The notes: generated from the sequence alone by a model not told the origin. A stretch of DNA of 64,000 bases from Mactra quadrangularis (GCA_025267735.1 CM046299.1:23582232-23646231); one strand, 5' to 3'; shown: positions 40,096-51,742, counted from the first letter of the stretch. Program-made: numbers and translations.

Positions 40096-42463
40096 TTTGT
40101 ATGTTTTTTATGGAATATACCACTGAACTAAAGAAAAACAAACTGCACCAGGCAATTGTGTAGAATAAACGGATGTAACCAAAACGTTGCCAAGTGATTA
40201 ACACATCCGGTGGACTGTCGACCTATTTACACATAAAAGCTGAGGTCTAATGATAAAAAAGAAGAGTCCAGTCTGTATCACAAATTTTGATGACGTAGTA
40301 CGCATACTAAGGACGCTATAGCCAAGATTTTGCTTGTATTTACACGTTTTAATTGATTTTCCCTTTAGTTTTTACGGTTTATAGGATATAATAAGGTATT
40401 TTAACATCAGTTTATATTAAACACAGAAAAATTGTATTAGTTTAGTGACCACAAAATACTAAGATCACAAATCTTTTTTATAATGTTTTGTGTTATGGTT
40501 TCGTACCTCGTATATTTCGTACCCACATTCCACAACGTGTAACTTTATTTGTTAACGGCATCATTCTATAAAAACTGACACTAAATTTTGCAGACCTTTT
40601 TAAATGACATCAATATGTTAATTTGTTAAAAACTGAAAAAGATAATGCTGAAATGGGGAAGGGCACTAAAGACATTCTGAAAAGTGTTTTGACATTACTG
40701 GACATCCGGTCCTGTGATTTTGGAAGAACCACTGGACCGAATCAGGTTTCACTGGACTAGAAGAAATCACCAAAATGACAGATCTTTGCATCTTTATTAG
40801 CAACAATTGAATTCTAAGGGGAAGTGAATACATCATAACATATTACTGTTTTCTTAACAGTGTTAGTCATTTTTTTTACTTTAAACTGAAGTATAAGTAT
40901 TAAAAATGGCCATGACAAACTAGACCAAAACTTTCTTTCCTGAACAAACAATTGAACCTCCACATAACTTAAGAGGGAATTCACAAAAAAATATTTAAAA
41001 GCAGATTAAGAACAGAATTTAGATCCAATGTTTTCAGCCAGAGGGTTGTTAATAACAGGAATTCGCTATCAAACAATATTGTTACCGCCCCCTCAATTAA
41101 TACATAAAAAATGGACTGAACAAAACTGGTCTGGAGGTAAAATAGATAAAATTTACTGTAAACTGTGAACAGCAGGAAAACTAATGAAATAGTAAATCAT
41201 GTTAGTCATCAAATTTAAAGTGAATACCTCATAAATATTGTTTACAATAATTATATTTATCAAGGCATATCTTGTATACTCATCAATAATTAAGTATTTT
41301 ACTTCATGTTAGTGTTTATATACTACGCATAACTATACACTGGCCTAGACTGTTATTATTATTGACTTAGTCAGGAGTAAAACAACATCCATAAAAATTC
41401 TTTTTCTGGGAATTTGAATTAAAATTTATACTTGGGTCGGGTTCATGTTCCTATCAATCAGACATTCATTATTAAAGAACTATATGCTAAATGTGGCTAT
41501 GAATATAGTGTATAAATGTAGATGAAGTTGTAAATAGTTTTGATATTAAGACTGTATCAAAGTGTGACAATGAAATATTGTGTTATAAATTCAATTGAGG
41601 AATATTTCATATTCCTTACTGACATTATGTGATGTGAAATATCAAGTATTCGAACCAGAAGTCAACAAGTTAAACTCATGTAATATGAGTATATGTATAT
41701 CAGTCATGGAATATTCTATCAAGAGCCCAATAAACCAAGTGTTTATGTGTTCTACACATCTGGCTCAAAACTATGTGAAACTATAATATGTGAAGACAAA
41801 CATAAAAATAAGTTCATTTCTTACCGAAAAATACGATAAAATAGCCAATAGTTGTCCTCATTTTAATTTTTAAAAATGAAATTTAACTGGACATTTGGAC
41901 CAGCTATGACAGATTTTTTACTCGAACGACTGGAATTTTACTGGTCAGGTCCCTCGTACCGGCACTTTTTGGAATGTCTACACTTGTGCTGGACACAGAA
42001 TGTAAAAACTTCATATTTTAAAGATTTTATATTAATAAAATCACTGTTACACATGATTTTTTCGTCTGGCATTATTACCTATGTGGGACATAATCTCCTA
42101 ATTTGGGCCTTTTCTGTTTTGAGCAATGTTTGTACTGCCTGTGAATGGATGGAAAAATTCATAAACAGGGAGTTCTGAATTAGGTCTTTTAAAGTACTAA
42201 GTATATACTATCCATTATATTATAAGTCACTGTAAATGGGAATTATTTGGTTTCTGCAAGTTAAACAGGTTGGCAAAATCTTAAAATTGACTGCTCTTTT
42301 AATACTGTTAAAATTTATTTGTCTGCATGAATATTATAGAATAAAATTATGAAACATCCATCTGTCTATACTTGCCTAGGGACAATACAAAATGATTGAT
42401 TTCACCAGACCTGTTAAAGATGAATGTTTTATACGTACTGTATAATTCACCATAATATTTCAG
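40096..42463. promoter_or_regulatory. Divergent interval between RSPH1 and PIH1D2
   Basis: The two start codons face away from each other across 2.4 kb. The PIH1D2 coding exon starts one nucleotide after a splice acceptor (CAG at 42461-42463), so its promoter and non-coding first exon lie somewhere in this interval, possibly close to RSPH1. GTAACC (40175-40180) and GTTGCC (40186-40191) resemble RFX half-sites about 85 bp upstream of the RSPH1 ATG, and a CRE-like TGACGTAG lies near 40291. A shared promoter is inferred, not shown. The rest of the interval is AT-rich with no recognised gene. Confidence 0.4.
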
Positions 42464-42464
42464 A

Positions 42465-45400
42465 ATGGAGGGTGGTATGGATCAAGATTCTATGATGAGA
42501 CAAGCCCAACAAGTATGGTCAATGTTGGATGATATGGCTGATAATGATCCTAGAGCGTATAAAGCTTTTATTGATAAACAGATGACTGAAAAGAAAGAGT
42601 TTATGTTACCCCCTGAGCCACATATGTGTATTCAAACTCAAATGCAGGTAAAGTTTAAATCTATTTATAATAATTGTTGCAAGATTGAATAGTAATGAGT
42701 AAAGTCTTAGTAATTTATGCTTCATTTTCTTTGTAACATTTGACTTTTTTAGTTTAAACTACATTTTTAGCTTTGAATAATGTTGGAATATAGTGGAAAA
42801 AGATACCGATACTTGGAAATTTCTAGAGGTGGTCCTGACCACAGAATCCTCTAATGTGAAAGCAGTAAAATTTTATTCAATAAACTCCAATGAAATACAA
42901 TGTAATCGAAGTGAATATAAAAAAACATTATTGCATAGGTTTGTTTATTTTGAATTTTTCAGAAACCTGATGCTGTGCCATTCTTTATCAATTTTTGTTC
43001 TTGGAAAAGAATTCCCCCACCAGCAAATCCTGAAGAACCTGTTAAAGTTTCTGGTAGTGCAATAAGTCAAATTGATGATGATAGAGGTAACGTTATAAAT
43101 ATTATTGTTTTCTTGACATTTTTAACTTTAAGAAAAAACTAAGAGGAAATACTTTCATTGAATTACATTTTTGTATTTTAAAGATTAGTTCTGTTTTTTG
43201 TTAGTCAAAAAGAGCAAGCACAAGATCTCATTTGCAGAATTTTGGTTGCCCAAAAGAAATTGTTGGTTGCCTGAACTAAAAAGTGGTTGTCCTGGGCAAC
43301 CGGACAGAAATTAGTGCCTATCTTAAGATTTCAATTTTTTATATGTTTAGCATTACTGATGTGTTGTTTTGATTTAAAACGAAGGAACAATGACATTTCA
43401 AAGAAAGTCATGTTTTGGACAGAATTTTAAAACCTAGTTTTTGTATTTTTTACAGGTAAGGTTGCTGTGACTGCTGTAGCTTTTAATGAAAAAATCTTGG
43501 ATGAGTTTGGAAAAAATGCAGCAAATAAGTCTGATCAAGATACATTAATACAGATTGCAATGGATTTCATTGAAAATCAACATTCACATATTAAACTTAA
43601 CAGAAAATATAAAGTTTTAGAGAGATCACATAAAGGAAGTGTTAAACTTGTACAAGAAAGTTTATTTCATGCTTTTAGAGCCAAAGATAAAGAGATGGAT
43701 GACAACATTGCTGATGTTATAAAAGGTTTTGCTCCATTAGCAACTGAAAACCCAGAATCTTTACTTAGTCAATTAAATAAAGATAATGACTCTGAGACCA
43801 ATCATAAACAATCTAATGGAAGTTTGAATGGACAACTCTCAGGTATAACATTAGACACAAAACCAGCAAAGAAAGGTTTAATAGAAGAAGTATCGAGTAT
43901 GACTGTATCACTTCCTCTGCCTAGTTATAAATTGACTACTGTTAAATCTAGTGATTCAAACACTACAAAATCTCTATTATTGAAAATTGAACTTCCTGGA
44001 GTAAAATCTGTGTCTGAATGTGAACTAGACATATCAAAGGTAATAAAATCATTGTATTATCATATCGCAGACTTAGCGCAAAATGGTCGTAACTCAAATT
44101 TAAAAAAGAGTGAGTTAAGACCCTTTTGCGCTAAGCCTGTAATATCTCGAATATTTACTTCGATTTCAGATTTCATGCATTTTCATTTACTTGACTTGAG
44201 CCTAAGCAGATCACTCTCATGTTCTATTATCATCGTTAAAGATGCTAAATATGTGCAGTTCATGGATATTGTGTTTAATCTTTTGTATCCGGTTAAGTAT
44301 TCACTTTACCAGTAACAGAAGAATTCTAAGCAAATTAGGCATAATTATGCGGAAGTTCATGCCATTTATTTCCTTTCATATAAAATTTCCTTGAATAAAA
44401 TTATGTATGTTAAGTTGTGCAGTGTGACATAAAGTTTAAAATCACTTGTGTTTCAGCATAACAATTATCACTTAACTTACTAGCCTGTAGCCCTTATATA
44501 TATATTTATTGATATTACATGACATTGACTAGTGAAAACTTTTTTGGGTCAGTGAAAATTACTTAATTCATATAGTCAGGCTTGTGATTATTTTGCCATA
44601 ATTGTTTAGTTCCCAACTGTCTAAACATTTCAATTTCATGGTGAATTTGTATGCTGAAATTATCGCCGTCTTACTTTCATGATTTTCCAAAATGTGTACA
44701 TCATACTACATGTATTATGATCAAACAGAGCTGCTTAGGTCACTTATAGTCAAGATATTTAAATAATGACGAGGCCTCGAGTTTAATTATAATGCATTCT
44801 GTAACCATGATGAAATTTTTCAAGTAGACAGTTGAGAAAAAATGAACTTAAAGTCATAAAAGTGACGAGAAATAAGAACCATCATGATATCAAATAAAGC
44901 AAAAAAGTTGCATAATAGTGATCTTTGGTCATTAAAATTACTAACTATGAATTAAAAATGCAGCGATAACCATCCATCACACAGATGACGACGGATGAAA
45001 TAACCCAATTTTCCTTTCAGAGGCCATTTCACGGAAATGGCCGATAAGACCCGTACGTCATCGGAAAATTACGACAGTTGCTAATTTGCATATTAAACGG
45101 TGTTCCGGTAAAAAAATCGTAATCATAATAAATGTCAAAGCTTGAAATATGCGGCACATACTTTGGTTTACCTCATTAAAGACACAACTTATCGCAAATT
45201 TTGACATCTGTGTTGCACGCTTTTTTCGGGCTAGATATAACGGTAGTATTTCAATATGTTACGATTAATGAACATACTTTCTGAGGCCCTGCAATGACTA
45301 CATGGACCTAGTTCAAATGCAGTGTTGATAATGATCGTTTCATCACACACTTGAAAAATATTCATAATTGACAATGATATTTGCTGTTTTGGGTTTGAGT

Positions 45401-47086
45401 TAAAATCTTTGATGCAACTGAAGTGATTTTAATCTGTCAATACAAACGGCGAGCAATCGGGTACAGCCGCCCGATCAGCTAAGTTGGTAGCTCGCAAGTC
45501 TACTGATTGAGGGGTCGTAGGTTTCATTTTAGAGCGGGGCATACTCTCGTGGAGCTTGGTTATGAAATTATTTCTACGGCCATTCTCCCTACTACCAATT
45601 ATTTTTAATAATGTAGCGCAGTTGTCAGTCCCTGACGAAAGTATGCGCTTAGTAGTTGGTTAAAAGCTAAATCTTGAGATTTAGCCTTTCCTGGAGTAGT
45701 GAGCCGGTTAGCTGACCGCCGTGATATAACTTATATAATGTGTGCAACGGCGTTAAACCCCAAAAAACAAGCAATCGAGTGCTGATACCACAGTGGATAA
45801 ACTATTATGTTTTCCCGACTTGTTTTATCGCCATTTGTGACCCATATATGGACGGTTTAGAGGGTTTGGTAGCCAAGTTTTGCACTGTGCAAGTACGCAC
45901 TCAGGTATCAGCTCACGCTGATGAAATCTGGGGTTGCCTCGTGCCAGTCTCGCAAATGCCCTCCTGTCTATGTATCTTGGATCCCTCCAAACTCCCCGAT
46001 TGCATAACATAGCCAAGAAACACACTTAGAGGCATTATCTTTATCTTGAATTCAAGATATGTCTATCTGTATTCCCTTTAGGCCACCAGTCCTAAGTGCT
46101 CATTTGTTATACATGGTGAACAGAATCATTCAGGACAATCAATAAACCCCTGAAAATGCTGTGTTCTAGGTGGTGGAGGAAGTTTTACAACTTCAATAAC
46201 AACATCCCAATTTCTGTCACGAATGAAAAACCTTAGTACTTCATGTTGATCATTTGAGACAAACATAACTATCCTTCTTCTAGCCATTTTACTCGACTGT
46301 ATTTTGTTTTATAGTTGGATAAAATGAGTTTATACAAGAGCAATGATTATTTCATAAAAATGTATAGTTTGCATAAACATGTATAATTTATATTTACCAA
46401 ACAACCAAATTCAAAATTTACCTATGAACGGGCCTCAATTTATTTCACCTGCCAGCAAACACGAGAAAGTCATGAAACATGTAATACTTGAAATTTTCAC
46501 GACTATTATGATATAACCACTATACTACAATTTTCCCTTGATGTCCAGGATTTATAAGTTGTGTCTTTAAATATGCGAGTCACGTGACTTACGGAAACGA
46601 CTGGTAATTTTCGGCGCAGATTTTAAATCTTTTAGGACATGGCATGTCTTAAAATATTTATGAAATTTCATAATTGAATTAAATCAAGAGGCGGATACTT
46701 TTTAATTTTTTTTAACATGTCAAAAACTATTTAGATATAAATACAATATGTCAATAATGTTTTTTTTGCAAAATTAATTTTCTTTAATTTCGTCACTTAT
46801 ATATCTTTAACTAAACAAAATAATAAATTGGACAAGTGCTCGAAAAGATTTGAAGCAATGACTGGTAAAGCTGAAATCTGACTTTCTTTCGATGATGATT
46901 CTTCAATCTTGATATCAATAACCATCATACATTTTTTTTCTGTTTCAGGATGATATATCATTATTTGTAGATGAAAAATATGAGTTAAAACTTTTACTAC
47001 CAAATAAAATACTAGATGAAGAAGCTTCAGCTAAGTTTGTAAAGAAATCATCAACATTGATTTTAACCATGCCAGTAGATAATTGA
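42465..47086 (+). CDS. PIH1D2: PIH1 domain-containing protein 2 (4 coding exons, 342 aa)
   Basis: Exons: 42465-42647, 42963-43086, 43456-44039 and 46949-47086 (TGA), all GT-AG and in phase. The N-terminus aligns with vertebrate PIH1D2: QVWSMLDDMADNDPRAY, then PEPHMCIQTQM and PFFINFCSWKRIPPP (about residues 67-81), the core of the PIH1 domain. A Ser/Asn/Gln-rich linker (about 160-195) leads to a C-terminal CS-like beta-sandwich: IEEVSSM, LLKIELPGVKSVSECELDIS and, across the last intron, YELKLLLPNK and STLILTMP. PIH1D2 belongs to the HSP90 co-chaperone family that assists cytoplasmic assembly of axonemal dynein arms and R2TP-like complexes. Its head-to-head neighbour RSPH1 is also a motile-cilium gene. 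An AATAAA is at 47132-47137. At 342 aa it is slightly longer than human (315). The 2.9-kb last intron holds a SINE, a MITE and a small antisense frame. Confidence 0.93.
43234..43317 (-). repeat. GGGCAACC repeat, copy b (PIH1D2 intron 2)
   Basis: Reverse complement of 36872-36960, with AGAATTTTGGTTGCCC and AAAAAGTGGTTGTCCTGGGC. It lies in opposite genomic orientation to copy a. Confidence 0.65.
44612..44842 (+). repeat. MITE family 1, copy c (diverged)
   Basis: Aligns with 1982-2213: a CAACTGTCTAAACATTTCA-like left end, TGTATTATGATCAAACAGAG in the middle, TAATGCATTCTGTAACC, and a right end AGACAGTTGAGAAAAAA. It lies in PIH1D2 intron 3. Confidence 0.6.
45460..45769 (+). mobile_element. Full-length tRNA-derived SINE, family 1, with target-site duplication
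   Basis: Flanked by AGCAATCG at 45452-45459 and 45770-45777. The head has an A-box-like GATCAGCTAAGTTGGTAGC and a degraded B box GTAGGTTTCATTTTAG. The body matches 26073-26310: GCGGGGCATACTCTCGTGG, TGAAATTATTTCTACGGCCA and GCTAAATCTTGAGATTTAGC. The 3' end reads AACGGCGTTAAACCCCAAAA, a tail type common in molluscan SINEs. The clear duplication shows retrotransposition by a partner LINE. It lies in PIH1D2 intron 3. Confidence 0.8.
46126..46287 (-). CDS. Small antisense open frame of 53 codons, function unknown
   Basis: Minus strand, ATG at 46287-46285 and TGA at 46128-46126. The product is basic at the start (MARRRIVMFV), has a mixed globular-looking middle (HEVLRFFIRDRNWDVVIEVV), then KLPPPPR and a short FQGFIDCPE end. 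Its composition is balanced, unlike the Phe/Ile/Asn-rich translations of the surrounding AT-rich DNA. No family was recognised. It could be a micropeptide gene, a decayed exon or a transposon scrap. It lies antisense in PIH1D2 intron 3. Confidence 0.25.
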   Translation of the reverse strand: MARRRIVMFVSNDQHEVLRFFIRDRNWDVVIEVVKLPPPPRTQHFQGFIDCPE

Positions 47087-47260
47087 TGTACATCATTTTA
47101 AAGTGGTCTGAAATTAAAACTGTCACTATCAAATAAAATATCAGAATATTGACTTTAACCATGCCAGTGGATAATTTATGCAATTCATTTCAAATAAAGT
47201 GGACTTAAAAACGTCAGGAGAATATTCAAATAAAATACTACATTCTCAAAGCTGGTGCAG
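47087..47260 (+). repeat. PIH1D2 3' UTR with degenerate copies of its own last exon
   Basis: ACTTTAACCATGCCAGTGGA (from 47152) repeats the coding end TTTTAACCATGCCAGTAGA with a 92-bp offset. AAATTAAAACTGTCACTATC followed by AAATAAAATA (from 47111) repeats the upstream exon segment AGTTAAAACTTTTACTACC followed by AAATAAAATA. A further partial copy ends with TTCAAATAAAATACTACA near 47239. These are decayed tandem duplicates of the last coding exon. Confidence 0.6.
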
Positions 47261-47304
47261 CCAGATGATCCATGGATAGGCTGGTTTATAGAAGATAATA
47301 ACTT

Positions 47305-47880
47305 GATATACTTAACGAAACATCTAAGTACCCCGATTTCAATATTATAAGAAATGTTTATTTTTCAACTTTTATATCCAATCGATAATGAATATGTGTA
47401 TTAGGGACATACTGTCGTCTGCTTGCATGGCTTTTATGCTCCTTAATTGATCCAAACCCAGTTTTGTCGTGCATGTGTGGATATAGGAAGATTTCTAATT
47501 GCTTTGATTTAACAGAAACATATCAATAAGAAATCTTTTCCCTGCAGGTGACACACCACCTTTAAAAAGATCTTTGGCAGTTTCTCGTTCTTGTAGTGAC
47601 ATTTCTTGATTTTTGTGTGCATATCAACAGACTAATGATTTTCACCAAAACTGACCACATAAAATTTTTGCACGAGAAGTGCTTGCCTGTTTCGACTTGC
47701 CAACACATGCATGAGAAACACGCTTTTGCACAAATAAAGAAGCATGAAATTCATGCAAACAGACTACAGTATGGTCCTATACACCTTTCCATTATCGATT
47801 AGACATTAATGTTGCAAAATAAACCTTTCCTTCAATATTGAAATCGGGGTACTTGTTAAGTTTTGTAAGTATAGTTGTTG
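47305..47880. mobile_element. Foldback element, family 3, arms about 170 bp
   Basis: The left arm (about 47305-47480) and the right arm (about 47690-47880) are inverted partners: AAGTACCCCGATTTCAATAT on the left against ATATTGAAATCGGGGTACTT on the right. Pairing extends through ATCGATAATG and TGCTTGCATGG against their partners. A single arm also occurs at 38640-38825. It lies just downstream of PIH1D2. Confidence 0.65.
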
Positions 47881-48046
47881 AGTTCAAACACTTGTATGCA
47901 CACTAGAAATTGTTTTTAAGTGGAAATGTTTATCCAAATTTCTTTTTAGAGGAGAACATGAAGTTTTTTTGAGAGTAATTAATAACTACTAAAATATTCA
48001 ATCTAATGATGCCAACTTGAATCGAGTACCAGAGACAGTGTATATA

Positions 48047-49001
48047 CAGTACCCACCAAAAGTTTGGAGACATTTTCAGATTGTAGGCCTATTGAATAGC
48101 AAACTCCTCACAGCGGTTACGTCACGCGTTGCTACTTTAACCACTGCCTTCACATGAATCACGTGACGCAAGTAGTACCATGTGACTTATGTTTAAATTT
48201 GAACGAGCTATAACGGTCAGCCTACAATGTGTTAGGCGTAATGTAGCGAAAAATAACAATGAATTATAAAAATTGTGGTTGATTTACGAGTACTGCGAAA
48301 GAAATAAGATAAATTAAATAGAAATATATCATTATGTACCAAAATTGTTTAGTTCATGAATAAATTACACGTACAATAATCCATTTAATATTTACTTTGC
48401 GTAACATTTTGTTATTCATGCAATTTTACGCACTTTAGGTAACCGGTGTCAGGGTAAAATTAATCTTGTTTTTTTTGCAAGTTATTTATTTATACTATTT
48501 ATTTTTTCCCTTTATGTACTTTGAACATCATATTTTACTAAGAGAAGACTAAATTTATAGAAAATATTGAATTGTAAAAGAAAAGATGAAAAGTTTTTCG
48601 GCTCTCTGAGGGACGAATTTTACTTGTGGTGGCAGTATAAAGGGAGATAACCGCTGCGGGGAGTTTGATTGAATAGCTTTTAGCTAACATTTGATAACTG
48701 TTTATTTTCAAATGCTTTACAGCTTGGCATTATTTTTTTTTGGTGATCATTATTATTATAACAGAGACAACACAAATAGCATAAAAACTTTGTTATGGAA
48801 AATTATTACAATTATTATGGTTTTGGAGGCTTTATGATGCCAGATGCTGAATCTTATAAAGTGTTGCATTCATGAAATTTGTTTTCATTTTATAACAAAA
48901 CATACTTAAATATATTAAAAATAATGTTTCTACAAAAGTAATCGTCAAAATTCAAGAACTGTAGTAAATTTCTTTTGTCTTCAAACTTTTGGTGGGTACT
49001 C
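48047..49001. mobile_element. Tc1-like non-autonomous element (955 bp)
   Basis: The left end is CAGTACCCACCAAAAGTTTG and the right end CAAACTTTTGGTGGGTACTC, inverted partners flanked by TA on both sides (48045-48046 and 49002-49003). The TA duplication and termini fit Tc1/mariner. No transposase frame is present. It lies between PIH1D2 and ATP5PF. Confidence 0.7.
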
Positions 49002-49009
49002 TATGGTCG

Positions 49010-50330
49010 AATATAGCTATAGCTAGTTAACACAAACATTATCCCCATATGGTACATGAATGAATTGTGAAGACTGGATAGATTTGTTCATTTTACATTC
49101 TGAACACATTTCATTTAATTTAATAGTTAAATATTGTTATATTTTTTTTTAAACTTGTGGTTGCTTATAATATAAGATATTAAAAATTGTGTAAAACTTT
49201 CATCCAATGTTGTTTTTCATAGTCTTCGCTAAGAGTAGCTGCATAACCTTCGCAGCTACTTTATACATGTACCTCCAAGTCATAATACAGATAATTTGAT
49301 GACAGCATCATTCAGCTCAGCATGGAAGATTTTGACACATCTACAATGTACTACATGAAGGGTTAGACTCGGTTATTCAAGTTCAAGAATCCATCGTTTC
49401 AGCTGTTTTCCTGGGAATTTGAAATAGGTTTAAAGACTTGAATATTTGGACTGATTTTGTACAAATTATTGTTATCCACAGAAATTACCCGTGACTCAAC
49501 AATTATTAACCAGAAATTATTAGTGAAACATTATTTCTCTGATATAGCTTAGTACTAATTTACATAGGTAAGTTTATAGTCTAAAACAGTGCTCCATAAA
49601 ATGTTTTTTTTTAATCCTGGTAGTACCTCCTATTTAATTTTATAGTTAGATACAACATGCAGGTAAATATCTTTGTACTTCAGCTTAAGGCAAGATTACC
49701 TTAATGCCCTAGGTGCGATGAGGTACAATGCTATACCACAGCCAATCAAAGCCTTTGTGTTTGCAACACAATGTTGACTAGTCATGTACATTTAAATTTC
49801 AACCTAGATACATGTATGTGAGGCACATTCAGTGAAATCCTCCTTAATTTTATTACCATGGGCTTTTTTTTAACAAAGATAACTAACAAAATGACTTGGT
49901 TCATCTGCCAAGAATCTCCAGCTTTTGTGGCAAGTTGAGAGACTGATTAAAACCCATTTCCCCTGAATAAAACTATTTGAAATCAGATAATGGATACTTT
50001 GGCTTCAACCAGAGTTAAACAAGTAATAAAGTAAAAACTCAGAGACAGTATGTGTATATAAATCGCTTAAGATTTAATCAACTATATAAGTCAAAGCACA
50101 ACATAACACAAATGAAACAATCAATTATATTTTCTATCACTTTTTGACTCCTGGAGATAACACTAAGAAATTAAACATGCAATTGGTAATTCACGTTGAT
50201 ATACTTTATGAAAAGATCTCTGTAATAATAGCACTAAATATGAGTTCAAACTGTTTCATAATTCATTTTTTTCTATGATAGATATAAAACCTGATATTTA
50301 TTAAGTATAATAATTACAAAATTAATGCTA
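49010..50330. other. Intergenic DNA between PIH1D2 and ATP5PF, nothing recognised
   Basis: AT-rich, with no exon, no repeat with a second copy in this window, and no RNA gene seen. It should include the 3' end of the ATP5PF transcript on its right side. Confidence 0.4.
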
Positions 50331-50337
50331 AAAATTT

Positions 50338-51742
50338 CTACAATGGTAAATCTGTATCACTTCTGCTTTCAGTACTTTCTGTCACCTGAGCAGCAATATC
50401 TGCAAATAAAATATACATAGAAAGTAAAGGGTTTTGTTACATTTAAACTAGAAAATCATTCTCAGTAAAATTGGGCCGAGTGTTACCAAGCAATTCAGCT
50501 TCTGAACTATTACTTATCTCCAGATGGCAAAATTCCCCCAACTACTTTAAATATTATGGCTACACACATAATTTACAAATTTTTGATAATTCACACCGAA
50601 GGGAGGTAATGACTTCGTTGGAAGTCATTATATAAAAAATTGCAAATTCAAGTTCATTTATTAATACCATTGATGAAATATTAGTAATTTACTATAACAA
50701 AGATAGTACAATAGAAAATGTCATATTTTGTTTCAAACATTCACCAAGGTTTACAAAAATGAATACAAGCTTATGGAGGATGTGCCTTAGAATTGTTCAA
50801 AAGCAAAAAAGAAAATACAAATCTGGAAAAAGCCTTAACAAAATAAAATTTAAATATCAAGAGAGTCACATCAGTGTATCAAGAATGAGTGACATAACAA
50901 ATAATGAGTTTGAACAATTTTTGAATATCTTGGTCCATGCTATATTTAAATACTTTAAATACAAATAAAGAAATAGTTAAAATGAAACCATACGCTGAAA
51001 TATTAAAATAAAAGCTTACCACTGTATGAGTACTCTGGGAACTTTGAAAAGTCTTTTCCTTCAGCTTGATACTGTGTCTTAATTTTAGTAATTTCCCTCT
51101 CATACTCTTTCATGCTTTCTGGTGTAGCATCAACAAATTGACCACCAGCTGCCCTGTAGTATACATAATTTATCTTTTAGTTCACATCTGTGATATTAAA
51201 TTGTGAAACTAAAAGCAGAGACTGGTAATGATAGAAGCATTAATGGCAACCAATTAAACACTAAACAGTGACAACTGTTTTAAAAAGTTCATTATGAAAA
51301 AAAATATAGGTTTAGGCGGAATTAAAAAAAATGTGTTCATAATAATAAATTTCAGTGCACATATTCCATGCAGACTGATTATTATGGAAATATTTTTATA
51401 GAAATGACCTAAGTATATATTTTGTCGCTTTTAGTACAAGCAATAACTTGAATGAGAAGCCAAGCAAGAAATAAATTCCTAACTTTCTAACTAAAACATT
51501 TACAAAGTAGAGTGATTGATAAGTAATGATTAAAATCAAATTGGTATCAATAGTTATTAATAAATTAAGAAGTCTTACTTTTTCTTCTGTGCATATTCTC
51601 TAATTTTGTCAACAAATAACTGTTGGATTGGATCTTCAGCTTGTTGATAAGCAACAGCTGTTACACCAATGTTGCGTCTTGCTTGTTGCTGAAGGCATCG
51701 CCCTGCTGTTCTTAAATGATTGAGACAAATTTGAGTCAGCAT
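50338..51742 (-). CDS. ATP5PF: ATP synthase-coupling factor 6, mitochondrial (3 coding exons, 119 aa)
   Basis: Minus-strand exons: 51579-51742 (ATG at 51742), 51020-51153 and 50338-50399 (TAG at 50340-50338), all GT-AG and in phase. Residues 1 to about 32 form a mitochondrial presequence: basic, amphipathic and free of acidic residues (MLTQICLNHLRTAGRC...QQARRNIG). The mature part carries the F6 signature DPIQQLFVDKIREY, then GGQFVDATPESMKEYEREI and a Phe/Pro FSKFPEY segment, matching the animal F6 family. F6 is part of the peripheral stalk joining F1 to Fo in the inner membrane. The Ser/Thr-rich tail after about residue 100 makes it about ten residues longer than human (108). The start exon begins 8 nt before the ATG after an acceptor at 51751-51753, so the first exon is non-coding and lies near 54.5 kb. 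A minus-strand AATAAA lies at 50297-50302, 36 nt past the stop. Confidence 0.95.

Noticed and set aside
40175..40191. RFX X-box controlling RSPH1 and PIH1D2
   Set aside because: GTAACC and GTTGCC are half-site-like, but they are in the same orientation and 5 bp apart rather than an inverted pair, so a real X-box is not supported.
41876..42178. 100-codon open frame upstream of PIH1D2
   Set aside because: No family resemblance and no splice context. Part of its DNA (ACTGGACATTTGGACCAG-type) resembles a stretch near 40700, suggesting repeat-derived sequence. It may overlap the PIH1D2 5' region only by chance.
45740..46012. 90-codon frame after the SINE in PIH1D2 intron 3
   Set aside because: It begins inside the SINE tail and overlaps an equally long frame on the other strand; no motif and no splice support.
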